Of a stretch of DNA of 50,622 nucleotides, positions 38,604 through 48,095 are shown in pieces. Position numbers and translations under genes: made by a program. This DNA comes from an uncultured Alphaproteobacteria bacterium. Its GTDB lineage: Bacteria; Pseudomonadota; Alphaproteobacteria; Methylaequorales; Methylaequoraceae. The notes beneath the pieces were generated by a model. It had not been told where the DNA came from. It made no database searches and saw nothing but the letters and a program-made list of their open reading frames with translations. Location of the stretch: contig CACAXP010000006.1 of NCBI GenBank assembly GCA_902536485.1, positions 1 through 50,622 of the forward strand, written 5' to 3'. The stretch's first letter is position 1, and every line of letters starts with the position of its first letter.

Positions 38604-39644
38604 ATGCTAGATATAATTTTTAATTCGATAATTCCTTTTGTAATTATTCTTACAATATTAGTTTTTGTTCACGAGCTTGGACATTACCTAGCTGCTATAA
38701 AAAATAATGTTAAAGTTGAGGTATTTTCTATTGGTTTCGGAAAAGAGCTATTTGGTTTTACTGATAATTCAGGTACAAGATGGAAATTTTCTCTGTTACC
38801 ATTAGGTGGTTACGTAAAAATGCATGGAGATGCTGACGAATCAAGTACTAAGCAAAGTAAAGATAATATTGATCTTAAAAAATCTTTTCATAATAAGACA
38901 ATTGGTCAAAGATCTGTAATCTTATTTGCAGGTCCAGCTGCAAATTTTATCTTTTCTATAATTTTACTAGTTTTTATAAATTGTTTTTTTGGATTCACAT
39001 CAACCAAGCCTATAATTAGTGAAATAGAAAAAGGTATGCCAGCTGATCTTTCAGGATTAAAAGTAGGTGATACTGTTTTGGAAATTAATGAAAAAAAAAT
39101 TTCTGATTTTTCAGATCTCAGAGCCATAATTTCATCCAATGAAACCATTAGAGTTACATATAGCCGAAATAATAATATTGAAACTATTAATTTAAAAACC
39201 GTCAAAGGTAAAATTGGAATTAAAGGTACAGTTGAAACAAGAAAACTTAACTTTTTTAATTCGTGTATTACATCTGTTGTGCAATTTTATAATTTTGTAA
39301 AGATGACACTAGTTGGTATTTATGAAATGATCTCTGGAAAAAGAGGGGCTGAAGATTTGGGCGGACCAATACGTATTGCTGAATTATCTGGAGATTTTTG
39401 GAGCAAAGGGATCCACAGTACTTTGTGGTTTATGATGATTATCTCGCTCAATCTTGGATTAATTAATCTTTTTCCCATACCTATGCTAGATGGGGGTCAT
39501 TTGCTTCTTAATTTTATTGAATTTGTAAAAGGCTCTCCACTTAATAAAAAATCACTTGAGCTGGTTCACACAGTTGGTTTGGTATTACTTCTTTCACTAA
39601 TGGTATTTGCAACATATAACGATGTACTAAGAATAATAAAATAA
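38604..39644 (+). CDS. rseP: site-2 membrane metalloprotease RseP
   Basis: Cleaves membrane-embedded anti-sigma factors and signal-peptide remnants. The 346 residues contain the zinc motif HELGH (23-27) in the first membrane helix, one PDZ domain (about 125-205), and the second metal motif PIPMLDGGHLL in a later helix. E. coli RseP has two PDZ domains and about 450 residues, so this one-PDZ form is shorter; such forms are common in Alphaproteobacteria. It lies 5 nt before bamA, the usual arrangement. Confidence 0.95.
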   Translation: MLDIIFNSIIPFVIILTILVFVHELGHYLAAIKNNVKVEVFSIGFGKELFGFTDNSGTRWKFSLLPLGGYVKMHGDADESSTKQSKDNIDLKKSFHNKTIGQRSVILFAGPAANFIFSIILLVFINCFFGFTSTKPIISEIEKGMPADLSGLKVGDTVLEINEKKISDFSDLRAIISSNETIRVTYSRNNNIETINLKTVKGKIGIKGTVETRKLNFFNSCITSVVQFYNFVKMTLVGIYEMISGKRGAEDLGGPIRIAELSGDFWSKGIHSTLWFMMIISLNLGLINLFPIPMLDGGHLLLNFIEFVKGSPLNKKSLELVHTVGLVLLLSLMVFATYNDVLRIIK

Positions 39645-39649
39645 ATATA

Positions 39650-41998
39650 ATGAGAAATTATTTTTTTTATTTTTTTTCTTTTTTTTTTAGTCAAATTTTT
39701 CTTTTTAGCCCTGTCAAATCACAATCCCCGGGTACGCCTTCTTCAAGCTATGATTTCGATTACTACTCTAAAGAAAAAAAAAATAACGAAATAGATTCTA
39801 ACGTTCTGTTAGAGAATACAAACGTTATAACTAATATAATAGTACAGGGTAATAAAAGATTAGAATCTAATTTAATTATCAATCAATCGCAAATTCAAAC
39901 ATTAGGTACTAACGAGAAAAGTCTTAGTAAAGCTGTTAAAAATTTATATAAATCTGGTTACTTTGATGATGTTCAAATTTTTAAAGATAATAACCTTGTA
40001 TATATTAATGTTAAAGAAAACCCAGTTATTGATTTAATTTCTATTGAAGGAAACAAAGAGATTTCAGACGAGCTGATTTTAGAGGAATTAACCATAAAGT
40101 CTAGAAATGTTTATTCCATTGATGTGATAAAATCTGATGCTGATATGATTGAGACTTTGTATAAACGACAAGGTTTTTTTTCTACATATGTAGAACCAAA
40201 AGTAATAAAAATAGACGATAGCAGAGTTAATTTAGTTTTTGAGGTTTATGAAGGTAATGAAGCAAAAATAAAAAAAGTTAATTTTATTAATAATAATGTT
40301 TTTTCAGACTCCACGCTTAAAGATGTAATTAGTTCCAGTGAATACAGATGGTATGAGTTTTGGGGCAGTAATGATAAGTTTGATAAGGATAGAATAAACT
40401 ATGACAAGGATCTTTTAAAAAAATATTACTATGATAATGGATATATAGACTTTCGCATAGTTTCCGTAAACTCAAGTTTAGTAGACAATAGAAAAGATTT
40501 TGTCGTAAATTTTTCTTTATTTGAAGGAAATAGATATAAAGTTTCAAATGTCAGTGTAAGAACAAATCTTAGAAATTTACAAAAATTGGATGTTTCTAAT
40601 TTAATCGAAATTTCACAAGGTGATTGGTACAGCTCTATTGATATTGATAATTCAATTAAGAATATAAGTGAAAAAGCAAGCCAATATGGTTATGCTTTTG
40701 TTGAAGTATATCCTGTAATAAAAAAAAGAATGGGTTTTGTAGATTTAACATTTGAAATTGAGGAAGGAGAAAAAATTTTCATTGATAGTATTGATATAGT
40801 TGGAAATGTGAAAACAGTCGATAAAGTAATAAGAAGAGAACTTGAGCTTGTTGATGGCGACCCTTTCAATTCAGTAAAATTAAGACAAAGTGAAAGAAAT
40901 GTTAATAATACAGCTCTTTTTGAGAGTGTGGAAATAAAACTTGATGAGTCATCAGATTCTAATAAAGCAACTGTAGAGGTTGAAGTTAAAGAAAAAGCTA
41001 CTGGACAATTCTCTGTTGGCGGAGGATTTTCATCACTAGATGGGGCTATTGGTAATGTGTCAATCAAAGAATCTAATCTTTTTGGAGAAGCCAAAGAAGT
41101 CACTCTTGCACTTGGGATATCAACAAGAAAACAAGAAATTGATTTGTCTTATACAAACCCATATTTTTTAGATAAGGATGTAGCTGCCGGTATAGATTTG
41201 TTCAATGTTAGAAGAAATAATAAAAGATACAGTGGATATAAACATAATATTCTGGGTTTTAGACTTCGTTCAGGATACGAGATAATTAATGATGTAAGAC
41301 ATTTTTCTAGTTACACTCTTAAAAGAGATAAGATACATGATATAAGCAATACAACATCTAGATTTATTCAAGACCAAGAAGGGAAAAGAGTAACGTCGAT
41401 AATTGGACAGGCAGTTCAATATAGTTCATTAAACGATAGAATTAATCCAACGGAAGGTATGCGAGTTCGTTTGGACGTAGATTATTATGGATTACTCGGA
41501 GATGCTGAACATTTTCAAAGCGAGTTGAAAGTAGCAAATTTTTTTAGATTAACTGATGGAATAATTTTAGGAAACTTCATTGAAGGAGGCTATATACATC
41601 CGATTAAAGATGTAAAAATTAATGATAGGTTTTTTATAAATGGAGATAGATTAAGAGGCTTTAAAAACCTTGGAGTTGGTCCAAGAGATTCCTCAACAAC
41701 TGATGCTCTCGGAGGAGAGATTTATTATTTAAGTAGAAATGAAGTAACATTCCCACTCGGTCTCCCAGACGATTTAGGTGTTGGTGGATTATTATTTGCT
41801 GATATCGGCACCTTATATAGTTTATCTGAATCCGGAGCTGGTGTACTAGATGAAAATAAACCTCGTGCATCTGCAGGTGTAGGGATTTCATGGCTTTCCC
41901 CTTTTGGTCCAGTGAAGTTTTATCTGTCAAAGGCAATTTTAAAAGAAAATTATGATAAAAAAGAGATTTTTAGATTTAGTTTTGGTACAACATACTAA
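39650..41998 (+). CDS. bamA: outer membrane protein assembly factor BamA
   Basis: The central beta-barrel insertase of the outer membrane. The 782 residues have a signal peptide (1-24, extraordinarily Phe-rich: YFFYFFSFFFSQIFLF, likely cleaved near KSQ), five POTRA domains (about 57-445) and a C-terminal 16-strand barrel. The conserved loop-6 motif LRGF is present (Arg669-Gly670-Phe671), and the last residue-strand ends FRFSFGTTY with an aromatic C-terminus as expected. It is flanked by rseP and skp in the usual order. Confidence 0.97.
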   Translation: MRNYFFYFFSFFFSQIFLFSPVKSQSPGTPSSSYDFDYYSKEKKNNEIDSNVLLENTNVITNIIVQGNKRLESNLIINQSQIQTLGTNEKSLSKAVKNLYKSGYFDDVQIFKDNNLVYINVKENPVIDLISIEGNKEISDELILEELTIKSRNVYSIDVIKSDADMIETLYKRQGFFSTYVEPKVIKIDDSRVNLVFEVYEGNEAKIKKVNFINNNVFSDSTLKDVISSSEYRWYEFWGSNDKFDKDRINYDKDLLKKYYYDNGYIDFRIVSVNSSLVDNRKDFVVNFSLFEGNRYKVSNVSVRTNLRNLQKLDVSNLIEISQGDWYSSIDIDNSIKNISEKASQYGYAFVEVYPVIKKRMGFVDLTFEIEEGEKIFIDSIDIVGNVKTVDKVIRRELELVDGDPFNSVKLRQSERNVNNTALFESVEIKLDESSDSNKATVEVEVKEKATGQFSVGGGFSSLDGAIGNVSIKESNLFGEAKEVTLALGISTRKQEIDLSYTNPYFLDKDVAAGIDLFNVRRNNKRYSGYKHNILGFRLRSGYEIINDVRHFSSYTLKRDKIHDISNTTSRFIQDQEGKRVTSIIGQAVQYSSLNDRINPTEGMRVRLDVDYYGLLGDAEHFQSELKVANFFRLTDGIILGNFIEGGYIHPIKDVKINDRFFINGDRLRGFKNLGVGPRDSSTTDALGGEIYYLSRNEVTFPLGLPDDLGVGGLLFADIGTLYSLSESGAGVLDENKPRASAGVGISWLSPFGPVKFYLSKAILKENYDKKEIFRFSFGTTY

Positions 41999-42021
41999 AC
42001 AATTAAATTTTAAGGAGTATT

Positions 42022-42576
42022 ATGATAAGGTTATTATTTTTACTTGTATTTTCATTCTTTTTTGTTGAAATAAATGCACAAGAAAAATCAAGCAACACCC
42101 CAAAAGAAAACATTTTTAAGTCTGGAGTAGGGGTTGTTGATATGAAAAAAATCCTTCAAGACTCAACCGCATATCAGGCATTAGTAGACCAGTTTGAAGA
42201 AAAGAGAAGAAAACATAGGAACAAGTTTACAAAAATTGAGGATGTTATTAGAGATGAAGAAAGCAAACTTTCTAAACAAAAGGGTGTACTTTCTAAAGAA
42301 GTTTTTGCAAACAAAATTAAAGAACTAAATAAAAAAATTAATGATTTAAAAGCTAAACAGGCGGGTGAAGCCCAAAAATTTGAAAGAGAGTTTGAAAAAT
42401 CAACTAATAAGATTCAAGGTGCTCTTATTGATGTTCTTTCAATGATAGCAAATAAAAATAAGTTGGACGTAGTAATGGCCAAAAACCAACTTCTTCTTGT
42501 AGGTAAAGATATTGATCTGACTGAAGATGCTATTAAAGAGTTAAATAAAATTTTGCCAAAAATAACTAAAGATTAG
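42022..42576 (+). CDS. skp: periplasmic chaperone Skp/OmpH
   Basis: Holds unfolded outer-membrane proteins in the periplasm on their way to BamA. The 184 residues begin with a signal peptide (cleaved after NA, about residue 19), then GVGVVDMKKILQDS, a long charged coiled-coil (about 60-130) and the C-terminal hydrophobic strand. Sequence similarity in this family is low; the bamA-skp-lpxD order supports the call. GGAG at 42012-42015 precedes the ATG. Confidence 0.9.
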   Translation: MIRLLFLLVFSFFFVEINAQEKSSNTPKENIFKSGVGVVDMKKILQDSTAYQALVDQFEEKRRKHRNKFTKIEDVIRDEESKLSKQKGVLSKEVFANKIKELNKKINDLKAKQAGEAQKFEREFEKSTNKIQGALIDVLSMIANKNKLDVVMAKNQLLLVGKDIDLTEDAIKELNKILPKITKD

Positions 42577-42594
42577 TTATTAAAGAGAGTTAAC

Positions 42595-43569
42595 TTGATA
42601 GATAAATGTTTTTATAAAAATGTTGGTCCGTTTACTCTATCTGATATCGCTTCAAAACTTAATTTAGATTTTTCAGGTGATCCTAATTTCAAGATTGAAG
42701 ATATAGCAACACTTGATTTAGCATCTTCAAATGAAATAAGTTTTTTTCATAGAAGAAAATATATAGATCAACTTATTAAATCGAAAGCTGGTGTAGTAAT
42801 TTTAAAAAAAGAGGAAGGAAAAAAAATTGACAAAATAAATTTTATTTTTTCAGATGATCCATATTTATCAATGGCACAGGTTGCTTCAACTTTTTATCCT
42901 GATTGTGAATATCCTAATTTTTCATATCCTGATTCAAAAAAAAAAAAATCTTTTTCTGAGAATCAGTTTATACACAAAGATTCTGAAATTGGTGATAATT
43001 GTGTTATTGGATCATTTGTTAAAATTGGACCTGGTGTTAAAATTGGGTCTAATTGTGTTATTGGTGATAATGTATCCATATATTATTCAATTATTTCTGA
43101 TAATGTAAAAATTTATAACGGAGCTAGAATAGGTGGCGAAGGTTTTGGATTTATATCTTCTAAAAATCTTTTTAAAAAGATTCCTCAATTAGGTAGGGTT
43201 ATTATTAAAGATAATGTGGAGATTGGGTGTAATTCGACCATTGATAGAGGTTCCATTGGTGATACAATAATTTCAATGAATGTTATGATTGATAATCTTG
43301 TTCATGTTGGACATAATGTTAGAATAGGAGAAAATACAGTTATTGCAGCTATGACAGGCATTTCTGGTAGTTGTGAAATAGGAAAAAATTCTATGATTGG
43401 TGGGCAAGTAGGTATAAGTGGTCATTTAAAAATTGGTAATAATGTCAAAATAGCAGCTAAAAGTGGGGTTATGAAAAACATTTCAGACAATACTAGTGTT
43501 GGTGGGTATCCTGCTGTAAACATCATAGATTGGCATAGAAGTACAGTCTTAAATAAAAAAAAAAGATAA
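42595..43569 (+). CDS. lpxD: UDP-3-O-(3-hydroxyacyl)glucosamine N-acyltransferase
   Basis: The third step of lipid A synthesis. The 324 residues have an N-terminal uridine-binding domain, then a left-handed beta-helix of hexapeptide repeats (IGDNCVIGS and others), the catalytic His240 in HVGHNVRIGENT, and GGQVGISGHLKIG. The start is TTG at 42595, with AGAG upstream. A 13-A run (42936-42948) encodes four Lys between the two domains. It overlaps fabZ by one base. Confidence 0.97.
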   Translation: MIDKCFYKNVGPFTLSDIASKLNLDFSGDPNFKIEDIATLDLASSNEISFFHRRKYIDQLIKSKAGVVILKKEEGKKIDKINFIFSDDPYLSMAQVASTFYPDCEYPNFSYPDSKKKKSFSENQFIHKDSEIGDNCVIGSFVKIGPGVKIGSNCVIGDNVSIYYSIISDNVKIYNGARIGGEGFGFISSKNLFKKIPQLGRVIIKDNVEIGCNSTIDRGSIGDTIISMNVMIDNLVHVGHNVRIGENTVIAAMTGISGSCEIGKNSMIGGQVGISGHLKIGNNVKIAAKSGVMKNISDNTSVGGYPAVNIIDWHRSTVLNKKKR

Positions 43570-44015
43570 TGAAAAAAAAAGAACTTAATATAGAAGAAAT
43601 TAAAAATTTAATTCCTCATAGATATCCGTTTTTACTAATCGATAAATTAATTGATATAATTCCGAATACGAGTGCTACAGGTATTAAAAATGTAACGTTT
43701 AATGAAAATTTCTTTCAAGGCCATTTTGAATCAATGTCAGTAATGCCTGGAGCGTTAATTATAGAATCTATGGCTCAATCTGCAGGAACACTGGTTATGT
43801 ACAGTTTAAAAAAAAAATCTAAAAATACCTCAGTTTATTTATTGACGGTTGATAAAGCTAAATTTAGAAAACCAGTTTGTCCCGGGGATGTATTAATGAA
43901 TAAGGTTGAAAAAAAACAACAAATAAAAAATATTTGGAAATTCACATGCAGATCATTTGTTAATGACAACTTGGTATCACAAGCAGAGATAGCAGCTATT
44001 TTAAATACTCCCTAA
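43569..44015 (+). CDS. fabZ: 3-hydroxyacyl-[acyl-carrier-protein] dehydratase FabZ
   Basis: Dehydrates 3-hydroxyacyl-ACP in fatty acid elongation, competing with LpxA for the same acyl pool. The 148 residues form the hotdog fold, with IPHRYPFLLID, the catalytic His52 in FFQGHFES and Glu66 in MPGALIIESMAQ. It is placed between lpxD and lpxA as in most Gram-negative genomes. Confidence 0.97.
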   Translation: MKKKELNIEEIKNLIPHRYPFLLIDKLIDIIPNTSATGIKNVTFNENFFQGHFESMSVMPGALIIESMAQSAGTLVMYSLKKKSKNTSVYLLTVDKAKFRKPVCPGDVLMNKVEKKQQIKNIWKFTCRSFVNDNLVSQAEIAAILNTP

Positions 44016-44079
44016 TAATTGAAATATTTTGAAACTTTTTTTTATTTGTTTTCATCAATAACAAATTCTAAAGTTAGAA

Positions 44080-44862
44080 ATGCCTAGTAAATTTTCTTTT
44101 ATAGACGAAAAAGCAAATATCGCAAATAACGTTGAAGTTGGTCCATTTTGTTTTATTGGAAAAAATGTTAAAATTGCTAAAAATTGTCATATTCATAATC
44201 ACGTTAGTATAACTGGAAATATAACGATTGGAGAAAATACTGAAATTTTTCCATTTGCTTCAATTGGTTCTTCACCTCAGGATCTCAAATATAAGGGTGA
44301 ATCAACTACAATCCAAATTGGAAAAAATTGCAAGATCAGAGAGTACGTTACAATTAACCCAGGTACAAATGGCGGTGGAAAGATTACCTCTGTTGGAGAT
44401 AATTGTTTGTTGATGATAGGAACTCACATTGCACATGATTGTCGTATTGGAAATAATGTGATTTTTGCAAACCACTCCACTCTCGCAGGACATGTTATTG
44501 TTGAAGATAATGTTGTTGTTGGAGCGCTTAGTGCAATTCATCAATTTTGTAGAATTGGAGAAGGAGCTATGATAGGAGGTATGTCAGGAGTTACTGCTGA
44601 TGTAATACCGTTTTCAACTGTAATGGGAAATCGCGCTAAATTATCTGGAATTAACATATTAGGTTTAAAAAGGAGAAATATAAGAAAAAAGGAAATATCA
44701 GAATTTAGAAAAATTTTTAAATATATTTTTTTTGATAATGAATCTACATTTAGAGATAGGATAAAAGAAGTTATGAAAAAAAAACATGAAAATAATATTA
44801 TTTTAAAACTTTTAAAATTTCTTCATAACCATTCTGACAGATCTTATTGTATGCCTGATTAA
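44080..44862 (+). CDS. lpxA: UDP-N-acetylglucosamine acyltransferase
   Basis: The first committed step of lipid A synthesis. The 260 residues form a left-handed beta-helix, with catalytic His119 in THIAHDCRIGNN, the REYVTINPGT loop and a C-terminal helical domain. A 64-nt gap separates it from fabZ; it holds only AT-rich sequence with a weak promoter-like pair (TTGAAA 44019-44024, TATTTG 44043-44048) that I do not call. lpxI starts 4 nt downstream. Confidence 0.97.
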   Translation: MPSKFSFIDEKANIANNVEVGPFCFIGKNVKIAKNCHIHNHVSITGNITIGENTEIFPFASIGSSPQDLKYKGESTTIQIGKNCKIREYVTINPGTNGGGKITSVGDNCLLMIGTHIAHDCRIGNNVIFANHSTLAGHVIVEDNVVVGALSAIHQFCRIGEGAMIGGMSGVTADVIPFSTVMGNRAKLSGINILGLKRRNIRKKEISEFRKIFKYIFFDNESTFRDRIKEVMKKKHENNIILKLLKFLHNHSDRSYCMPD

Positions 44863-44866
44863 TACA

Positions 44867-45670
44867 ATGAATAAAATTATATTTATTTTTGGACATGGTA
44901 ATTTACCTAAACTAATTTTAAAAAAAATAGCATGTTTCAACTTTGAATTTAAAATTTTATTCATCGGTGAAAATGAATTATATAAATCCTCAAAATCTAA
45001 AACCGTAAGATTAGGAAAGATTATAACTGAGCTCAAGAAGCTTAAAAAATTAGGATTTTCCAAAATTCTTATGGCAGGATCAATCAATAGACCAAGAATA
45101 TCTGACATCAACCCTGACTTAAATAGTCTAAAACTTTTACCCAAGTTTACAAAGGTACTTTTTGAGGGCGGAGATAATAAACTATTAAAATTTGTAATTA
45201 AAGAGCTAGAAAATATTGGATTTAAAATTTTATATATTCATAAAACTTTTCCAGATTTGTTTCTTGGTCTTGGTAATCAAACTAAGGTTAAAGTATCTAA
45301 TAGCTTACTTAAAGATATTCAAAAGGGGACCAAGATTCTGCATAATAATTCTAAATATGACATTGGACAATCAATTCTAATTCAAGAAGGAAATGTAATT
45401 GGAATAGAGGCTATTCAGGGTACTGATAATTTAATTAAACAATCTTTACCCTACATGCAAAAAGTTAAAAAAGGAGTGTTGATAAAATTAGTAAAGGTTA
45501 AACAAGATTTAAGAGCCGACTTACCAACAATTGGATTAAAAACTCTTAAATATTGTCTTAAAAGCGGAGTTGTTGGAATCGCATATAGTGCAAACAAGAC
45601 AATTTTTTTAGATAAAGAAAAAATATTAAACTTTTGTATTAAGAATAAATTTTTCTTATATGGTTTGTGA
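44867..45670 (+). CDS. lpxI: UDP-2,3-diacylglucosamine pyrophosphatase LpxI
   Basis: Hydrolyses UDP-2,3-diacylglucosamine to lipid X; LpxI replaces the unrelated LpxH in most Alphaproteobacteria. The 267 residues match the former DUF1009 family, with FGHGNLPK at the N-terminus, MAGSINRPR, and the C-terminal GIEAIQGTDNLI and KVKQDLRADLPTIGLKT. Its place between lpxA and lpxB is the standard one for LpxI. It overlaps lpxB by one base. Confidence 0.95.
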   Translation: MNKIIFIFGHGNLPKLILKKIACFNFEFKILFIGENELYKSSKSKTVRLGKIITELKKLKKLGFSKILMAGSINRPRISDINPDLNSLKLLPKFTKVLFEGGDNKLLKFVIKELENIGFKILYIHKTFPDLFLGLGNQTKVKVSNSLLKDIQKGTKILHNNSKYDIGQSILIQEGNVIGIEAIQGTDNLIKQSLPYMQKVKKGVLIKLVKVKQDLRADLPTIGLKTLKYCLKSGVVGIAYSANKTIFLDKEKILNFCIKNKFFLYGL

Positions 45671-46755
45671 TGAAGATTTATATTATAGCTACCGAGGCAT
45701 CTGGTGATTATCTAGGTTCTCATTTAATAAAAGAACTTAAAAAGAAAAAAATTTATTCAATTGAAGGAATTGGAGGTGAGCTAATGAAAAAGGAAGGAAT
45801 GAGTTCATGGGTTCCAATTGAAAAATTTAATACAATTGGATTATTTGAGGTATTAATAAGAATACCAAAATTTTATAAAATCTTCAAAAAAGTGGAAAAT
45901 CTTATTAAAAATAATCCACCAGATATTCTAATTACAATTGATTCACCAAGTTTCAGTTATAGACTTGTAAAAAAAATTCAGAATTTGAGAAAAAAAGTAA
46001 AAATGGTTCACTATGTTGCTCCTACGGTTTGGGCGTGGAAAAAGTATAGAGCTAAAATATTTGCTAATTTATATGATCAGCTTTTTGTACTTTTTAAATT
46101 TGAAAAAAAATATTTTGATGAATATGGATTACATACTACTTGGGTTGGACATCAAATTTTTTTTGACAAAGTGAATATTAAAAAAAAAAATATAATTTGT
46201 TTTCTACCAGGTTCAAGAGAAGTCGAAATAATGAAAAATCTATCTAAAATGAATAAAATATTAAATGATATTTCTTCTGAATACTCAAATTTTAAATTTT
46301 ATATTTTAGGCTTTGATCATCATAAACAAATGATAAATCAAAATATTCAGAATCCTAAAGTCAAAATAATAACTAATTTTAATTTAAAACAAAAAATTAT
46401 GATGCAATCTTCACTTGCTTTGGCCTCTTCAGGAAGTGTTACTTTGGAGTTAAGTAAGTATCAAACACCTATGATTGTTGTTTATGATACAAATTATTTT
46501 ACCAGACTTTTAATTAAGCTTTTTGTAAAAGTTAAATATTGTTCGTTAATAAATATTTTCTTTAATAAAGAAATTATTCCAGAATTTATTTTTGAAAATT
46601 TCACTTACACTGGCGTTATGAGAGAATTTAAGAAATTATTGAATGATAAAAAGTTAAGAAATAAGCAAATAAAATATATGAGTATTTTTTCAAAAAAAAT
46701 GTTAAATAAAAGAAATCCAGCAGAGTTATTAGTAGAAAAAATTATTAAAAAATAG
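45670..46755 (+). CDS. lpxB: lipid-A-disaccharide synthase
   Basis: Joins lipid X and UDP-diacylglucosamine into the lipid A disaccharide at the inner-membrane face. The protein (361 residues) begins with KIYIIATEASGDYLGSHLI and has VAPTVWAWKK, FLPGSREVEI, and ASSGSVTLEL near the nucleotide site; it is a GT-B fold of family GT19. Start: a GTG at 45667 is in frame, but ATG 45670 overlaps the lpxI TGA by one base and gives the usual N-terminus. The TAG stop abuts the convergent gltA stop with no base between. Confidence 0.96.
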   Translation: MKIYIIATEASGDYLGSHLIKELKKKKIYSIEGIGGELMKKEGMSSWVPIEKFNTIGLFEVLIRIPKFYKIFKKVENLIKNNPPDILITIDSPSFSYRLVKKIQNLRKKVKMVHYVAPTVWAWKKYRAKIFANLYDQLFVLFKFEKKYFDEYGLHTTWVGHQIFFDKVNIKKKNIICFLPGSREVEIMKNLSKMNKILNDISSEYSNFKFYILGFDHHKQMINQNIQNPKVKIITNFNLKQKIMMQSSLALASSGSVTLELSKYQTPMIVVYDTNYFTRLLIKLFVKVKYCSLINIFFNKEIIPEFIFENFTYTGVMREFKKLLNDKKLRNKQIKYMSIFSKKMLNKRNPAELLVEKIIKK

Positions 46756-48093
46756 TTATTTAATTTCTCCTGGATACATTTTTTTTATATTTTTTCTTTT
46801 ATTAATTTCTACGAATTCTCGTTTATTTTTTCCTGTATAGAGTTGTCTAGGTCTGCTTATTTTATTATTTGTTAATTCAGTCATTTCTTTCCATTGAGAT
46901 ATCCATCCAACTGTTCGTGCTACTGCAAAAATCACCGTAAACATTGACTCAGGTAATCCAAGTGCTTTAAGAATTATTCCTGAATAAAAATCAACATTTG
47001 GGTATAGTTTTTTTTTTATAAAATAACTGTCGTTTAGTGCAATTTCTTCAAGTTTCGTTGCCAGTTTAAATAGAGGCAGGTTAAAATTATCTATCTCATT
47101 GAGTAAATTATGACAGTATTTTCTAAGTACATTAGCTCTTGGATCGTAGTTTTTATAAACCCTATGTCCAAACCCCATTAATCTGAATGAATCGTTTTTA
47201 TCTTTAGCTTTTTCTATAAATTTTTGAATATTGTCTACATTTCTAATCTCGTTAAGCATCCTTATAACTGATTCATTTGCACCACCATGTGCTGGTCCCC
47301 ATAATGAAGCAACGCCAGCGGCAACACAGGCAAATGGATTAGCTCCTGAAGAACCAGCCATTTTTACTGTAGATGTTGAGGCATTTTGTTCATGATCGGC
47401 ATGAAGTATTAAAAGTTTATCTAAGGCCTCTACACTTGCTTTTGATGGGTGATACTCACCACATGGAGTCGAAAATAACATGTGTAAAAAGTTTTCACTA
47501 TAACTTAAATTATTTTTAGGATAAATAAATGGTTGACCTAAGGAATATTTATATGCCATAGCAGCCATAGTTGGTAATTTGGCTAGTAATCTACTTACAG
47601 CAACCCACATTCCTTCATTTGAAGAAAAATCATAGTTTTTTTCAGAATAAAATGACGATAATGCACCGACAATACCAACCATCACTGCCATTGGATGAGA
47701 ATCACGTCGAAATCCACTATAGAATCTCAATAACTGTTCGTGTAACATCGTATGATTGGTTAAAATCTTGAAGAATTTTTTTTTATTCTCAGTGTCAGGT
47801 AATTCACCGTTTAGAAGGAGATAACAAACCTCAGGATAATCAGATTTTTCAGCTAAGTCTTCAATTTTATAGCCTCTGTGAAGTAAAATGCCATTTTCAC
47901 CATCAATAAAAGTTATTTCAGATGAACAGCTTGCAGTTGAGGTAAATCCAGGGTCGTAAACAAACATGCCTGTTTTTGAATAAAAAGCAGTAAGATCTGC
48001 AACATCTGGTCCGAATGATCCTTTTTTTATTTTGAACTCAAATTTATTATTGTTTCTGTTGTCAACAACTGTAATAGTATTTTTATTCTTCAA
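46756..48093 (-). CDS. gltA: citrate synthase (type I)
   Basis: Condenses oxaloacetate with acetyl-CoA, entering the TCA cycle. The 445 residues contain the catalytic His269 (GPAHGGAN), His310 ([13 protein letters not shown]) and Asp368 (NVDFYSG), equivalent to E. coli His264, His305 and Asp362; [14 protein letters not shown] is also conserved. It is of the long Gram-negative type. On the - strand it lies 2 nt after gltX, so it shares that transcript. Its stop abuts the lpxB stop. Confidence 0.98.
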   Translation of the reverse strand: MKNKNTITVVDNRNNNKFEFKIKKGSFGPDVADLTAFYSKTGMFVYDPGFTSTASCSSEITFIDGENGILLHRGYKIEDLAEKSDYPEVCYLLLNGELPDTENKKKFFKILTNHTMLHEQLLRFYSGFRRDSHPMAVMVGIVGALSSFYSEKNYDFSSNEGMWVAVSRLLAKLPTMAAMAYKYSLGQPFIYPKNNLSYSENFLHMLFSTPCGEYHPSKASVEALDKLLILHADHEQNASTSTVKMAGSSGANPFACVAAGVASLWGPAHGGANESVIRMLNEIRNVDNIQKFIEKAKDKNDSFRLMGFGHRVYKNYDPRANVLRKYCHNLLNEIDNFNLPLFKLATKLEEIALNDSYFIKKKLYPNVDFYSGIILKALGLPESMFTVIFAVARTVGWISQWKEMTELTNNKISRPRQLYTGKNKREFVEINKRKNIKKMYPGEIK

Positions 48094-48095
48094 TT

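Noticed and set aside
42854..43108. + strand frame of 84 codons within lpxD
   Set aside because: It is lpxD's hexapeptide region read one frame off; the Ile/Leu-rich product mirrors the repeat, and lpxD itself is complete.
44016..44079. fabZ-lpxA gap as a promoter region
   Set aside because: TTGAAA and TATTTG are 18 nt apart but both are weak in very AT-rich sequence; nothing else is visible.
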